DNA of 7,267 bases from the NCBI GenBank assembly GCA_902779075.1, contig CACZAK010000323.1:1-7267 (forward strand), written 5' to 3'. Numbering within the stretch: the first letter of the stretch is position 1; every line of letters starts with the position of its first letter. Origin of the DNA: an uncultured bacterium (GTDB lineage Bacteria > Verrucomicrobiota > Kiritimatiellia > RFP12 > UBA1067). The notes under the pieces are model-generated. The model searched no databases. It saw only the letters and a program-made list of their open reading frames with translations, and was not told the DNA's origin. A program made the translations under genes and the position numbers. This document shows, piece after piece, positions 1-5,781 of the stretch.

Positions 1-63
1 CCCAAGCCATATCCTCTGCTGACAAAACCACGTTCGGAATATCGCCCGGAGGAGATCGTATGA
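1..63 (+). CDS. C-terminal end of an unidentified protein (partial)
   Basis: Frame 1 is open from the window edge and reads PKPYPLLTKPRSEYRPEEIV before TGA at 61-63. The composition is protein-like (prolines, charged residues, no low complexity). The stop overlaps an ATG at 60-62 as ATGA, the usual layout of translationally coupled genes, and GGAGGAG at 48-54 sits just before that ATG. These points support a real gene end rather than chance, but only 20 residues are visible and no family can be assigned. The same ATGA coupling occurs in the vapBC pair further on, so a second toxin-antitoxin pair is one possibility; nothing in the residues proves it. Confidence 0.45.
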   Translation, partial: PKPYPLLTKPRSEYRPEEIV

Positions 64-215
64 ACCTTAAGTTAGCGGCATTCCGGTCAGACCTGTTTTG
101 CCACATCTCCGGGCCGCCCGGTGGTCGGCCCCTACCGTTGGTAATGGCGGGCGGCTCGCCGAGGACGGCTCGCCCCACCATTCCGCCACCACATCCACCT
201 CGTTCCGCACTGTGA
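60..215 (+). pseudogene. 5' end of a gene that runs into repeat DNA
   Basis: An ATG at 60-62 lies 5 bases after a strong Shine-Dalgarno sequence, GGAGGAG (48-54), and overlaps the stop of the preceding frame by ATGA. The first codons read MNLKLAAFR. From about base 85 the DNA is repeat A, shared with 1299 onward, and the frame continues as proline/arginine-rich translation of repeat A and the start of repeat B1 until TGA at 213-215 (51 codons). The start signals look genuine, while the rest looks like translated repeat. I read this as a gene truncated by repeat DNA at about 85. No function can be assigned from nine residues. A small expressed peptide using the repeat as its C-terminus cannot be excluded. 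Confidence 0.35.
85..191 (+). repeat. Dispersed repeat A, copy 1
   Basis: This 107-bp stretch aligns without gaps to 1299-1405 with 7 mismatches by my count (89, 94, 148, 152, 165, 180, 188). It contains an internal GGGCCG...CGGCCC inverted repeat and two direct copies of CGGCTCGCC. Such GC-rich palindromic intergenic repeats are typical of REP- or MITE-like elements. Compared with copy 2, the left arm of the terminal hairpin is largely missing here: only GGTC is kept next to GTTTTGCCAC. The repeat starts just after the first codons of a broken gene. Confidence 0.8.
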
Positions 216-231
216 TATTACGCTTCGGAAC
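195..231 (+). repeat. Repeat B, short copy (B1)
   Basis: This 37-bp form of repeat B has the same ends as the 57-bp copies (CCACCTCGTTCCGCA at the left, ATATTACGCTTCGGAAC at the right) but lacks about 20 bases of the middle. The outer arms GTTCCG/CGGAAC can still pair. It is preceded by ATTCCGCCACC...ACATCCA, which also precedes B2, so B1 and B2 form an imperfect tandem pair. The missing middle fits slippage or recombination between the two internal ATATT segments of a full-length unit. Confidence 0.7.
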
Positions 232-253
232 GGCTCATTCCGCCACCCCACAT

Positions 254-310
254 CCACCTCGTTCCGCAGCGTAATATTGCAGCCCGCGCCGTAATATTAC
301 GCTTCGGAAC
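254..310 (+). repeat. Repeat B, full-length copy (B2)
   Basis: This 57-bp unit matches 1227-1283 at 55 of 57 positions (differences at 278 and 287). It is an imperfect palindrome: GTTCCGCAGCGTAATATT on the left can fold onto AATATTACGCTTCGGAAC on the right, and the right half contains the perfect palindrome CGTAATATTACG. No coding content is seen. Confidence 0.8.
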
Positions 311-316
311 GCCCCT

Positions 317-348
317 CTCTGCGCTCTCTTACTCTCTGCGCCTCTGCG
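317..348 (+). repeat. CTCTGCG short repeat cluster
   Basis: Three copies of CTCTGCG occur at 317-323, 334-340 and 342-348 within pyrimidine-rich DNA. This is a low-complexity intergenic cluster. Apart from the repeats and the vapB promoter, nothing else is recognisable in 311-440. Confidence 0.5.
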
Positions 349-443
349 TGAGATTACGGCGCGGAATCTCGGCGGCTCGCGGGGGCGCGCGCCCTGCTCC
401 ACGGCATCGTACCCGTCCGCCGCGATTTTCAAATTTCAAGCAA

Positions 444-472
444 GTGACAACACGGTTTTGTTGTGGTATAAT
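444..472 (+). promoter_or_regulatory. vapBC promoter
   Basis: GTGACA at 444-449 (5 of 6 to the sigma-70 -35 consensus) is separated by 17 bp from a perfect TATAAT at 467-472. TG at 464-465 gives an extended -10 (TGGTATAAT). Transcription would begin near 479, leaving a leader of about 22 nt before the vapB start. Confidence 0.8.
447..464 (+). promoter_or_regulatory. Candidate VapB operator in the promoter spacer
   Basis: ACAACA (447-452) and TGTTGT (459-464) form a perfect 6-bp inverted repeat with a 6-bp centre. It lies across the end of the -35 hexamer and the spacer up to the extended -10. RHH-type VapB proteins usually repress their own operon by binding such palindromes; binding here is inferred from position and symmetry only. 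Confidence 0.5.
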
Positions 473-500
473 ATGCAGCGCAAGGACAAAGGAGCACATC

Positions 501-755
501 ATGAGCATAATGATAGATTTGCCACCTGCGATGGCACAGGAAGCGCGGGAATACGCGACCCTTCGGGGAACTACGCTCGAACGGATGCTGCTTGATTGCA
601 TCAAGGCCGAAATGGAGAGGCGTCGCAAGGAAAGCGAAACCGCCACGCGATTGATGGACAGGTGGCGCGCCGTGGTCCGCAAGGGGCGGGGGCGTCGAAC
701 GGACCCTTATGTGTTCAATAGGGCTGACGCATATCCGGAAGGCGAATTTGCATGA
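501..755 (+). CDS. vapB: VapB-type antitoxin, likely ribbon-helix-helix
   Basis: This 84-residue protein should neutralise the PIN ribonuclease encoded directly downstream and autorepress the operon. The N-terminal part (MSIMIDLPPAMAQEAREYA, then LRGTTLERMLLDCIKAEMERRR) has a short beta strand followed by two amphipathic helices, as in ribbon-helix-helix antitoxins. The C-terminal tail (DPYVFNRADAYPEGEFA) is the kind of extended arm that wraps a PIN toxin. I chose ATG 501 because AAAGGAG (488-494) lies 6 nt upstream and the promoter at 444-472 places the RNA start near 479; the frame stays open further upstream to 348 but that part lies before the promoter. ATG 510 is a possible internal start. 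The stop overlaps the next start as ATGA. The RHH assignment is by pattern, without a search. Confidence 0.8.
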   Translation: MSIMIDLPPAMAQEAREYATLRGTTLERMLLDCIKAEMERRRKESETATRLMDRWRAVVRKGRGRRTDPYVFNRADAYPEGEFA

Positions 756-1156
756 AATTCATAGACTCAAACATTCTCATATATGCGGTTGATGAAGCGC
801 AACCAGATAAGTATGAACGTGCGTGTAACATTGTTGAAGCCGCCATTCGCGGCAATGGATTTGTCATTTCGGTACAAGTACTCAATGAATTTGCTTCTGT
901 GCTGTATCGCAAATTCAAGAAGTCTGATGACGAGGTAAGGGAGCTTCTTTCGATAGCGGGGAGAATAAAAACAGTGCCCGTAATGCCTGAATGGACGCAG
1001 TTGGCGATTGACATCAAGGCGCAATACGGTCTTCAGTTCTACGATTCACTTCTTTTGGCGGCAGCTCAAGTGAACAAATGTCAGGAATTCTGGTCGGAAG
1101 ATTTGAACGACGGGCAGATCTATTGTGGCGTCAAGGCGGTTAATCCGTTCAAGTAG
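752..1156 (+). CDS. vapC: VapC-type PIN-domain ribonuclease toxin
   Basis: This 134-residue protein has the size and signature of a VapC toxin, a metal-dependent RNase that cleaves tRNA or other RNA when its antitoxin is lost. The acidic PIN residues are visible: D5 in MKFIDSNILIY, E46 in VLNEFASV, D98 in YDSLLLAAA, and D117 or D120 in SEDLNDGQ. The start overlaps the vapB stop by 4 bp (ATGA), with GGAAGG at 737-742 as ribosome binding site, so translation is coupled. The DNA is visibly more AT-rich than the glycan genes downstream, in keeping with horizontal acquisition. The gene looks intact. The target RNA cannot be predicted from sequence. Confidence 0.9.
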   Translation: MKFIDSNILIYAVDEAQPDKYERACNIVEAAIRGNGFVISVQVLNEFASVLYRKFKKSDDEVRELLSIAGRIKTVPVMPEWTQLAIDIKAQYGLQFYDSLLLAAAQVNKCQEFWSEDLNDGQIYCGVKAVNPFK

Positions 1157-1226
1157 CCCCCGCGCACAACTACACGTTCTACATGTTCTGCACGGCTAAA
1201 AACAAAAGCTAAATCTAAAACGAAAC

Positions 1227-1283
1227 CCACCTCGTTCCGCAGCGTAATATCGCAGCCCGTGCCGTAATATTACGCTTCGGAAC
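1227..1283 (+). repeat. Repeat B, full-length copy (B3)
   Basis: This unit matches B2 (254-310) at 55 of 57 positions and is in the same orientation. It lies 70 bases after the vapC stop and 15 bases before repeat A copy 2. The 70-base gap from vapC holds no clear terminator; the B3 palindrome is the first strong hairpin after vapC and could serve as one, although no T-tract follows it. Confidence 0.8.
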
Positions 1284-1287
1284 AGTT

Positions 1288-1318
1288 GTGGCAAAACTGG
1301 TCTGACCGGTTTTGCCAC
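1288..1318 (+). repeat. 15-bp hairpin at the edge of repeat A copy 2
   Basis: GTGGCAAAACTGGTC (1288-1302) and GACCGGTTTTGCCAC (1304-1318) are inverted around a single T; one of the 15 pairs is G-T if folded as RNA. The right arm belongs to repeat A. In copy 1 the left arm is almost entirely absent, so this copy shows the more complete element end. Confidence 0.75.
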
Positions 1319-1405
1319 ATCTCCGGGCCGCCCGGTGGTCGGCCCCTACCGTTGGTAATGGTGGGTGGCTCGCCGAGGGCGGCTCGCCCCACCGTTCCGC
1401 CGCCA
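1299..1405 (+). repeat. Dispersed repeat A, copy 2
   Basis: This is the direct-repeat partner of 85-191, offset by exactly 1214 bp. With B3 it forms a B-A block downstream of vapC, against the A-B1-B2 block upstream. The repeated family at both flanks makes the 1.2-kb interval with vapBC a possible substrate for deletion by homologous recombination. Confidence 0.8.
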
Positions 1406-1433
1406 AGATGACGGCGTGGTGGTAGGCCGTTTT

Positions 1434-1610
1434 TTGACGTGAGACATGAGACGCGAGACGAGGGGGTGAGACGCGAGTGTCCCGTTCCCGCAAGGCCACT
1501 GGCGAAGCGTTCCCCGCAATCCCAAAGTCTCTTGATCTCACGTCAAGTCTCACGTCTCACCGTCTAATGTCCAGCTCGTCTCTCGTCTCTCGTCTCACGT
1601 TTTACGTCAC
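1434..1610 (+). repeat. GAGACG-type low-complexity inverted repeat
   Basis: The left part (1434-1478) repeats purine-rich motifs such as GTGAGAC, GAGACGCGAGACG and GTGAGACGCGAG. The right part (1536-1610) holds their complements, CTCACGTC and CTCGTCTCTCGTCTC. TTGACGTGAGA (1434-1444) and TCTCACGTCAA (1536-1546) form a perfect 11-bp inverted pair. No coding signal is convincing here. Together with B3 and repeat A this accounts for most of the gene-free stretch 1157-1754; 1611-1670 shows nothing recognisable. Confidence 0.65.
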
Positions 1611-1670
1611 CACCCACCACCTGACATCCACCATAAGCTTCTTCAAACACCGCAAAACGCCGCCCGGGGA

Positions 1671-1700
1671 TTGACGAATCGCGGAAGTGTGTGCTAACAT
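1671..1700 (+). promoter_or_regulatory. Promoter of the DUF6807-like gene
   Basis: TTGACG (1671-1676) and TAACAT (1695-1700) are separated by 18 bp, with TG at 1692-1693 giving an extended -10 (TGCTAACAT). Predicted transcription start is near 1707, leaving a leader of about 48 nt with two Shine-Dalgarno-like sites (AGGAGA 1718-1723 and AAGGA 1739-1743). Confidence 0.7.
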
Positions 1701-1754
1701 ACCGCCCATCTTCCATTAGGAGACCAACGATTTGAGACAAGGATCAAACAAAAA

Positions 1755-3353
1755 ATGAAAACAACGTATAAAAAATTCCTTAGACTTCCGCTCTTCCTCG
1801 TGGCGACGATCGCCGCCAGCGGATATGCCGAGAAAGCCAAGCCTTCATTTGAGTCTGAAGTCGGGCGTTACCTCGCAGGCCATTCTCTTTCGGGGGTGAA
1901 GACCTACGAAGACTTCAAGGCGCTGATTGCCGCGCCGTGCGGCGAGGCGGCGAAAATCGATGCGACGGTGCAGCCGCGCCACGCCGCGAAGAAGGTCCGC
2001 TGCTGGGGGTCGATGATGCTTCCCTTCTTCAAGAAATGGGGACTGGACGTCGCGGAACTCGACCCCGACGCACTGGCACGCGGCGAGCTGCCCGACGTCA
2101 TCTTCGTCACCCAGCACCCGTACTATACGTCCGGCGACGTGGAGATGCTCTACCGCGCCGCAGCGGAAGGCGTCCATGTGGTCACGTTGTGCGGCACCGA
2201 TGCGTGGAGCGGCGCGTTTGCCAGGCGTCTCGGCTTCTCGTACGGCGGCGTGCTGACGATCAACGGACCGGAGAAGGGCGGCGTGGCGGTTCCAAACTGT
2301 CCGAAGCTCTTCGAGAGCCTGCCGCAGAAACCGCGCCTTGACGCCGAGTTCGCCGCAATCCCCAAGTGGATCCACGGGATGTACCTGACGGGCGACAGGA
2401 GCCTGATGACGGTGGCGGATGCCGGACAGAGGCGCATCGCGACGGCGATTGCGCAGTACGCCGTCGGGCGCGGCGCGGTGACGCTCGTGGGGCCGCGCTT
2501 CTACGAGACGCCGGATGTGCCCTTGTGCAAGCGGATGCTGCTCAACCTGGTCGATCTCCTACCGCCCGCACCCAAGGCGCTCAACATGCCGTTCGTGTAC
2601 CACCCGGTTCCGCCGGAGGGCAAGCCCTATTTCGAGCTGCTCGTCCCCGGCACGTCCGACGAGTATCTCACGCAGGCCCGTCCGCGGGACCACGTCTGGC
2701 ACCTTGCGTTCTTCTACTCGTGGAAGTTCATCAACGGACGCAATTTCTGGGAGCCGCGCGACAGGGGCGCGGTGAACAGTGTGGTCTCGCACAGCGAGAG
2801 GGCCACGTCCGACGGCGCGGTGTTCGAGGCCGAGCTGTCGTATGAACTCGACGGTAGGGCCATCCTGCGCGAACACCGTACCGTGAAGGCGACGGTGAAG
2901 CCGAACGGCGACTATTCGTTCGACTGGACCGGACGCTTCGAGGCCCTCGAGAAACTTGCTTTCACCGCCAGCATCCCCAAGTGGGACAAGGCGAAGGGGA
3001 CGAACAACTACTGCGGCTACGCGGGCTTCTCGGCCCGCCTCGCCGGCAGCGGCGCGTTCACCTACGCCTACACGAACGCGGTCGGCTCCGTCGACGCGCA
3101 TTGCTACGGCGACGTCTCGCCCCGGATCGACGTCTACGCGAAGTCGAAGCGGACCGGCGACACGACGCGCCTCTCCTTCATCGCCGACCGTCCCACCGCC
3201 AACTACACGCTTCACCAGCCGCAGACGTACAAGGGCGCGGGCTTCTACTTCATTGCCTTCCCGGAGATGTTCAACACGACGCTTGAAATGGCAAAGGGCG
3301 AGAAGCGCGATTTCCACTATGTCCTGGAAGTGGCAAAATCGGCAGGAAAATGA
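1755..3353 (+). CDS. Secreted protein: GATase/ThuA-like N-domain plus DUF6807 (PmoA-like)
   Basis: This 532-residue protein starts with a signal peptide (KK at 6-7, hydrophobic LPLFLVATIAAS, likely cleavage after GYA at 25). Residues about 80-270 look like a class I glutamine-amidotransferase or ThuA-like alpha/beta fold: PDVIFVTQHPYY (113-124), AAAEGVHVVTLCG (135-147) and GRGAVTLVGPRFY before CKRMLLNLVDLL (238-269), a segment that often closes such domains. Residues about 280-527 resemble DUF6807, the 'methane oxygenase PmoA' family of carbohydrate loci: RDHVWHLAFFYSWKFINGRNFW (311-332) is the variant of the family's histidine-rich WxxxNGxxFW segment, followed by a beta-rich region with EHRTVKATV. 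The biochemical role of DUF6807 proteins is not established, so no reaction is claimed. ATG 1755 follows AAGGA (1739-1743) at 11 nt. It has its own promoter and precedes a GH127-type gene in the same direction. Confidence 0.75.
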   Translation: MKTTYKKFLRLPLFLVATIAASGYAEKAKPSFESEVGRYLAGHSLSGVKTYEDFKALIAAPCGEAAKIDATVQPRHAAKKVRCWGSMMLPFFKKWGLDVAELDPDALARGELPDVIFVTQHPYYTSGDVEMLYRAAAEGVHVVTLCGTDAWSGAFARRLGFSYGGVLTINGPEKGGVAVPNCPKLFESLPQKPRLDAEFAAIPKWIHGMYLTGDRSLMTVADAGQRRIATAIAQYAVGRGAVTLVGPRFYETPDVPLCKRMLLNLVDLLPPAPKALNMPFVYHPVPPEGKPYFELLVPGTSDEYLTQARPRDHVWHLAFFYSWKFINGRNFWEPRDRGAVNSVVSHSERATSDGAVFEAELSYELDGRAILREHRTVKATVKPNGDYSFDWTGRFEALEKLAFTASIPKWDKAKGTNNYCGYAGFSARLAGSGAFTYAYTNAVGSVDAHCYGDVSPRIDVYAKSKRTGDTTRLSFIADRPTANYTLHQPQTYKGAGFYFIAFPEMFNTTLEMAKGEKRDFHYVLEVAKSAGK

Positions 3354-3404
3354 AGTGCGTCAATGGGCGCATCTGCGTAATTCACCGCCGAGCCTTCTGA
3401 TGAT

Positions 3405-3498
3405 TGGAAACAACTATTTAAAACAACTTGCCTTTGGCGCGCGGGCTAACTCGCCCGCGCCCAAATGTTGTTCTTGAAAGTTGTCATGGTTGTTTCCA
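3405..3498 (+). repeat. Nested palindromic structure between the two glycan genes
   Basis: Outer arms TGGAAACAAC (3405-3414) and GTTGTTTCCA (3489-3498) are perfect inverted repeats. Inside are ACAACTT (3423-3429) with AAGTTGT (3478-3484), then TTTGG (3433-3437) with CCAAA (3461-3465), and a GC core (3439-3460). All arms are concentric, so the whole 94 bases can fold into one long interrupted stem. It could be a transcription-terminating RNA, a REP/MITE-like element, or both. Confidence 0.65.
3439..3460 (+). terminator. GC-rich hairpin, possible terminator of the DUF6807-like gene
   Basis: GCGCGGGC (3439-3446) and GCCCGCGC (3453-3460) form a perfect 8-bp stem with a 6-base loop, extended by TTTGG/CCAAA with one bulged C at 3438. 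It lies 85 bases after the stop at 3353. There is no T-run directly downstream (the sequence continues ATGTTGTTCTT), so it is not a canonical intrinsic terminator. Confidence 0.45.
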
Positions 3499-3562
3499 AA
3501 TCCTAATACGTATGGGTGAAAAACGCAGATGTGCCTGCGTCAATTCACCGAGTATTTTCTGC

Positions 3563-3591
3563 TTGTGCGGGACATGGAATTTTGGCATACT
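3563..3591 (+). promoter_or_regulatory. Promoter of the GH127-type gene
   Basis: TTGTGC (3563-3568) is 17 bp from CATACT (3586-3591), with TG at 3583-3584 giving the extended -10 TGGCATACT. The -35 is weak (3 of 6); the extended -10 is the main support. Predicted transcription start is near 3598, leaving a leader of about 28 nt. Confidence 0.6.
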
Positions 3592-3626
3592 AGCCCAAAT
3601 GACTTTGAGAATGAAAGGGAAATGAG

Positions 3627-5591
3627 ATGAAAAAGGTTCTAATCGGTTTTGTGCTGGCTGTGTCCGGTGCGGGTTGGGCATTGGATGGCGCGGCGGTTCG
3701 GCCCTGCGCGATGGAGCGGCTGCCGCCGGGGAACGTGAGGCCGCAGGGTTGGCTGCTCAAGCAGATGGAGATGCAGCGCGACGGGCTGACCGGCCATGCG
3801 GAGGAGCTGTACGAGGACATCGGCAAGAGCGACTGGATCACGCGCGGCACGCGCGGCGGGCAGTTTGCGTGGGAACGTGGGCCATACTATGCGAAGGGTC
3901 TCCTCTCGCTTGCGTTCGCCCTTGACGACGCGAAGCTCAAGGCACGCGCGAAGAAGTGGGTGGACGCATACATCGCCTCGCAGCGGGAGAACGGCGACTT
4001 TGGTCCGAAGAATCGCAACTGGTGGGCGAACATGATCGTGCTCTGGACGCTGCGCGACTGGTGCGAGGCGACGGGCGACCCGCGCGTGGTGCCGTTCCTT
4101 GAGCGATATTTCGCGTTCCAGCGCACCGCATTCGAGAATGGCGATTCGCTTTCGAAGGATTCCCGCTGGGCGATTGCGCGCGGCGGGGACGAAATCGACG
4201 TCCTCGTGTGGCTGTGCCGCAAGACGGGCAAGCGGGAGTGGGCCGACCTCGCGCGCCGCGTGGCCGGAATGTCGGCCGACTGGACCTCGTTCTACCACAA
4301 AGGCGGCGCGAGCAACCCCGGTTACCGCGTGCACATCGTGAACTACATGCAGGGGTTGAAGCTGCCCGCGCTCAAGTGGCTGCTCGGCGGCGGCGAGGAG
4401 GACCGTACCGCCGTGCGCGCGGCGCTTGATCCGTCAGGCTGGGCGATGAAGAAGTGCGGCCGCCCCGACTGCGCAGTCAATGGAACCGAACCTCTCACAA
4501 GCCGCAGCTCCACCGAGGGTACCGAACTCTGCGCCACGGCCGAGCACATCCTGAGCGCCCAGGTGGCACTGGAGGCGCTTGGCGATACCCAGTTCGCGGA
4601 CGACCTTGAGATGGCGGCGTACAACACTCTGCCCGCCACGCTCGGCGGAGACGGTCGCGGCCTCAGGTACTATTGCCTTCTCAACCAGCCCGCCTGCATT
4701 GATGAGGAGCTGAAGTTCGTATGCAACGGGCGTGGAATGCTCTCCACCGTCGCCGGGCCGTATGCGGGGTACGGATGCTGCCGCTCCAACTTCCACTTCG
4801 CATGGCCGAAGGTGGCGGAGTCCATGTGGATGAAGCGCGAGGGTGGGCTTGCGGCGGTAGTCTACGGCGACTGCACGGTGAAGACGCCGCTTGCGACGGT
4901 GCGCGAGACGGGCGGATATCCGTTCTCAGACGGCGTGAGGCTTGAGATCGTTGAGACGGCGGGCGGCGAGTGGCCGCTCTTCGTGCGCATCCCCGGATGG
5001 TGCAAGGCCGCGTCGGTGAAGGTAAACGGTAGGGCGCGGACTCCGGACGCGCCGCAACGGCCCGGAACGTTTGTACGCCTCGCACGGGAGTGGAAGAAGG
5101 GTGATGTCGTGGAGCTGTCGTTTCCGTCGAAGCCCGTCGCCTCGCACTGGGAGAACGATTCGCTCGCCGTCATTCGCGGGCCGCTGCTCTACGCGCTCAA
5201 GATCGACGCAAAGGAGACGCGGCGCACCGCGGCCGACTGGCCGATTCTGAAGCGGGACGCGTCGGGCGTCGTGCGCGACGTGGAGCTCGGCATGCCGATG
5301 CGCCTGATGGAGCCGACGACGCCGTGGAACTACGCGCTTGTGGCAGACGCCGCGGGCAAACCGTCCTTCACGTGCGTTGGCGAGGGAATGGATCGCCGCC
5401 TGGCGGTCAAGGCTGTGCGCACGTCGAGCGGCGGCTGGGGCCTGATGCGCCGCGACGCGCCTGGCCGGGCAGTTGATCCGCCGCGAAGTCCCGTCCCGGC
5501 GGTGGAGGTGAACGACAAGGCCGAGACGATCGAGCTTGTGCCCATCGCCCTCACGCAACTGCGCATCACGCTCTTCCCGTGGACGAAATGA
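3627..5591 (+). CDS. Secreted GH127-family (DUF1680) beta-L-arabinofuranosidase-like enzyme
   Basis: This 654-residue protein begins with a signal peptide (MKKVLIGFVLAVSGAGWA, likely cleaved after residue 18). An (alpha/alpha)6-type helical domain follows: RPQGWLLKQMEMQRDGL (38-54), YYAKGLLSLAFALDD (87-101), NRNWWANMIVLWTLRDWCEATGD (129-151). GH127 enzymes bind zinc through Cys and Glu and use a Cys nucleophile. Matching candidates are E300-x-C302 in TEGTELCATAE and the pair C384-C385 in GYGCCRSNFHF. A beta-rich C-terminal part ends ELVPIALTQLRITLFPW, a usual family ending, so the gene is full length. Known members release L-arabinofuranose from arabinans or glycoproteins; this sequence is divergent, so GH146 or another clan GH-P relative is possible and the substrate is uncertain. 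AAAGGGA (3614-3620) is 6 nt before the start. Confidence 0.85.
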   Translation: MKKVLIGFVLAVSGAGWALDGAAVRPCAMERLPPGNVRPQGWLLKQMEMQRDGLTGHAEELYEDIGKSDWITRGTRGGQFAWERGPYYAKGLLSLAFALDDAKLKARAKKWVDAYIASQRENGDFGPKNRNWWANMIVLWTLRDWCEATGDPRVVPFLERYFAFQRTAFENGDSLSKDSRWAIARGGDEIDVLVWLCRKTGKREWADLARRVAGMSADWTSFYHKGGASNPGYRVHIVNYMQGLKLPALKWLLGGGEEDRTAVRAALDPSGWAMKKCGRPDCAVNGTEPLTSRSSTEGTELCATAEHILSAQVALEALGDTQFADDLEMAAYNTLPATLGGDGRGLRYYCLLNQPACIDEELKFVCNGRGMLSTVAGPYAGYGCCRSNFHFAWPKVAESMWMKREGGLAAVVYGDCTVKTPLATVRETGGYPFSDGVRLEIVETAGGEWPLFVRIPGWCKAASVKVNGRARTPDAPQRPGTFVRLAREWKKGDVVELSFPSKPVASHWENDSLAVIRGPLLYALKIDAKETRRTAADWPILKRDASGVVRDVELGMPMRLMEPTTPWNYALVADAAGKPSFTCVGEGMDRRLAVKAVRTSSGGWGLMRRDAPGRAVDPPRSPVPAVEVNDKAETIELVPIALTQLRITLFPWTK

Positions 5592-5781
5592 ACTGATTGC
5601 GGCGGACGGCAAGGTGTCGTACACGGCGGAGGGACATCTTCCCGGCCGCGTCGTGGAGAGGACCGGCCGTAGAAAACTGCATTTCGGAGTGATGGAAAAT
5701 GGAAAGAATACTTGGATCGCTTGATCGGCGGACATTTTTGAGCGCGGGAGGTGCTTTCGCCCTCTCGCTTGGCAATTCACC

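Noticed and set aside
195..310. Repeat B as integron attC sites flanking a toxin-antitoxin cassette
   Set aside because: The ends are GTTCCG and CGGAAC, not the GTTRRRY/RYYYAAC core sites, and no integrase is visible.
348..500. Longer N-terminus for the antitoxin starting at 348
   Set aside because: It would begin upstream of a near-perfect promoter (444-472) and adds arginine/proline-rich sequence unlike antitoxins; ATG 501 has a good ribosome binding site.
1477..1674. Plus-strand 65-residue open frame in the gene-free stretch
   Set aside because: It is serine-rich translation of the CTCGTCTC tract with no ribosome binding site.
2559..3317. Minus-strand 252-residue open frame
   Set aside because: It is a shadow of the DUF6807-like gene in high-GC DNA; the plus strand has a signal peptide, promoter and recognisable domains.
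5536..5724. Plus-strand 62-residue open frame after the GH127-type gene
   Set aside because: It starts inside that gene in another frame, has no ribosome binding site, and has no recognisable domain.
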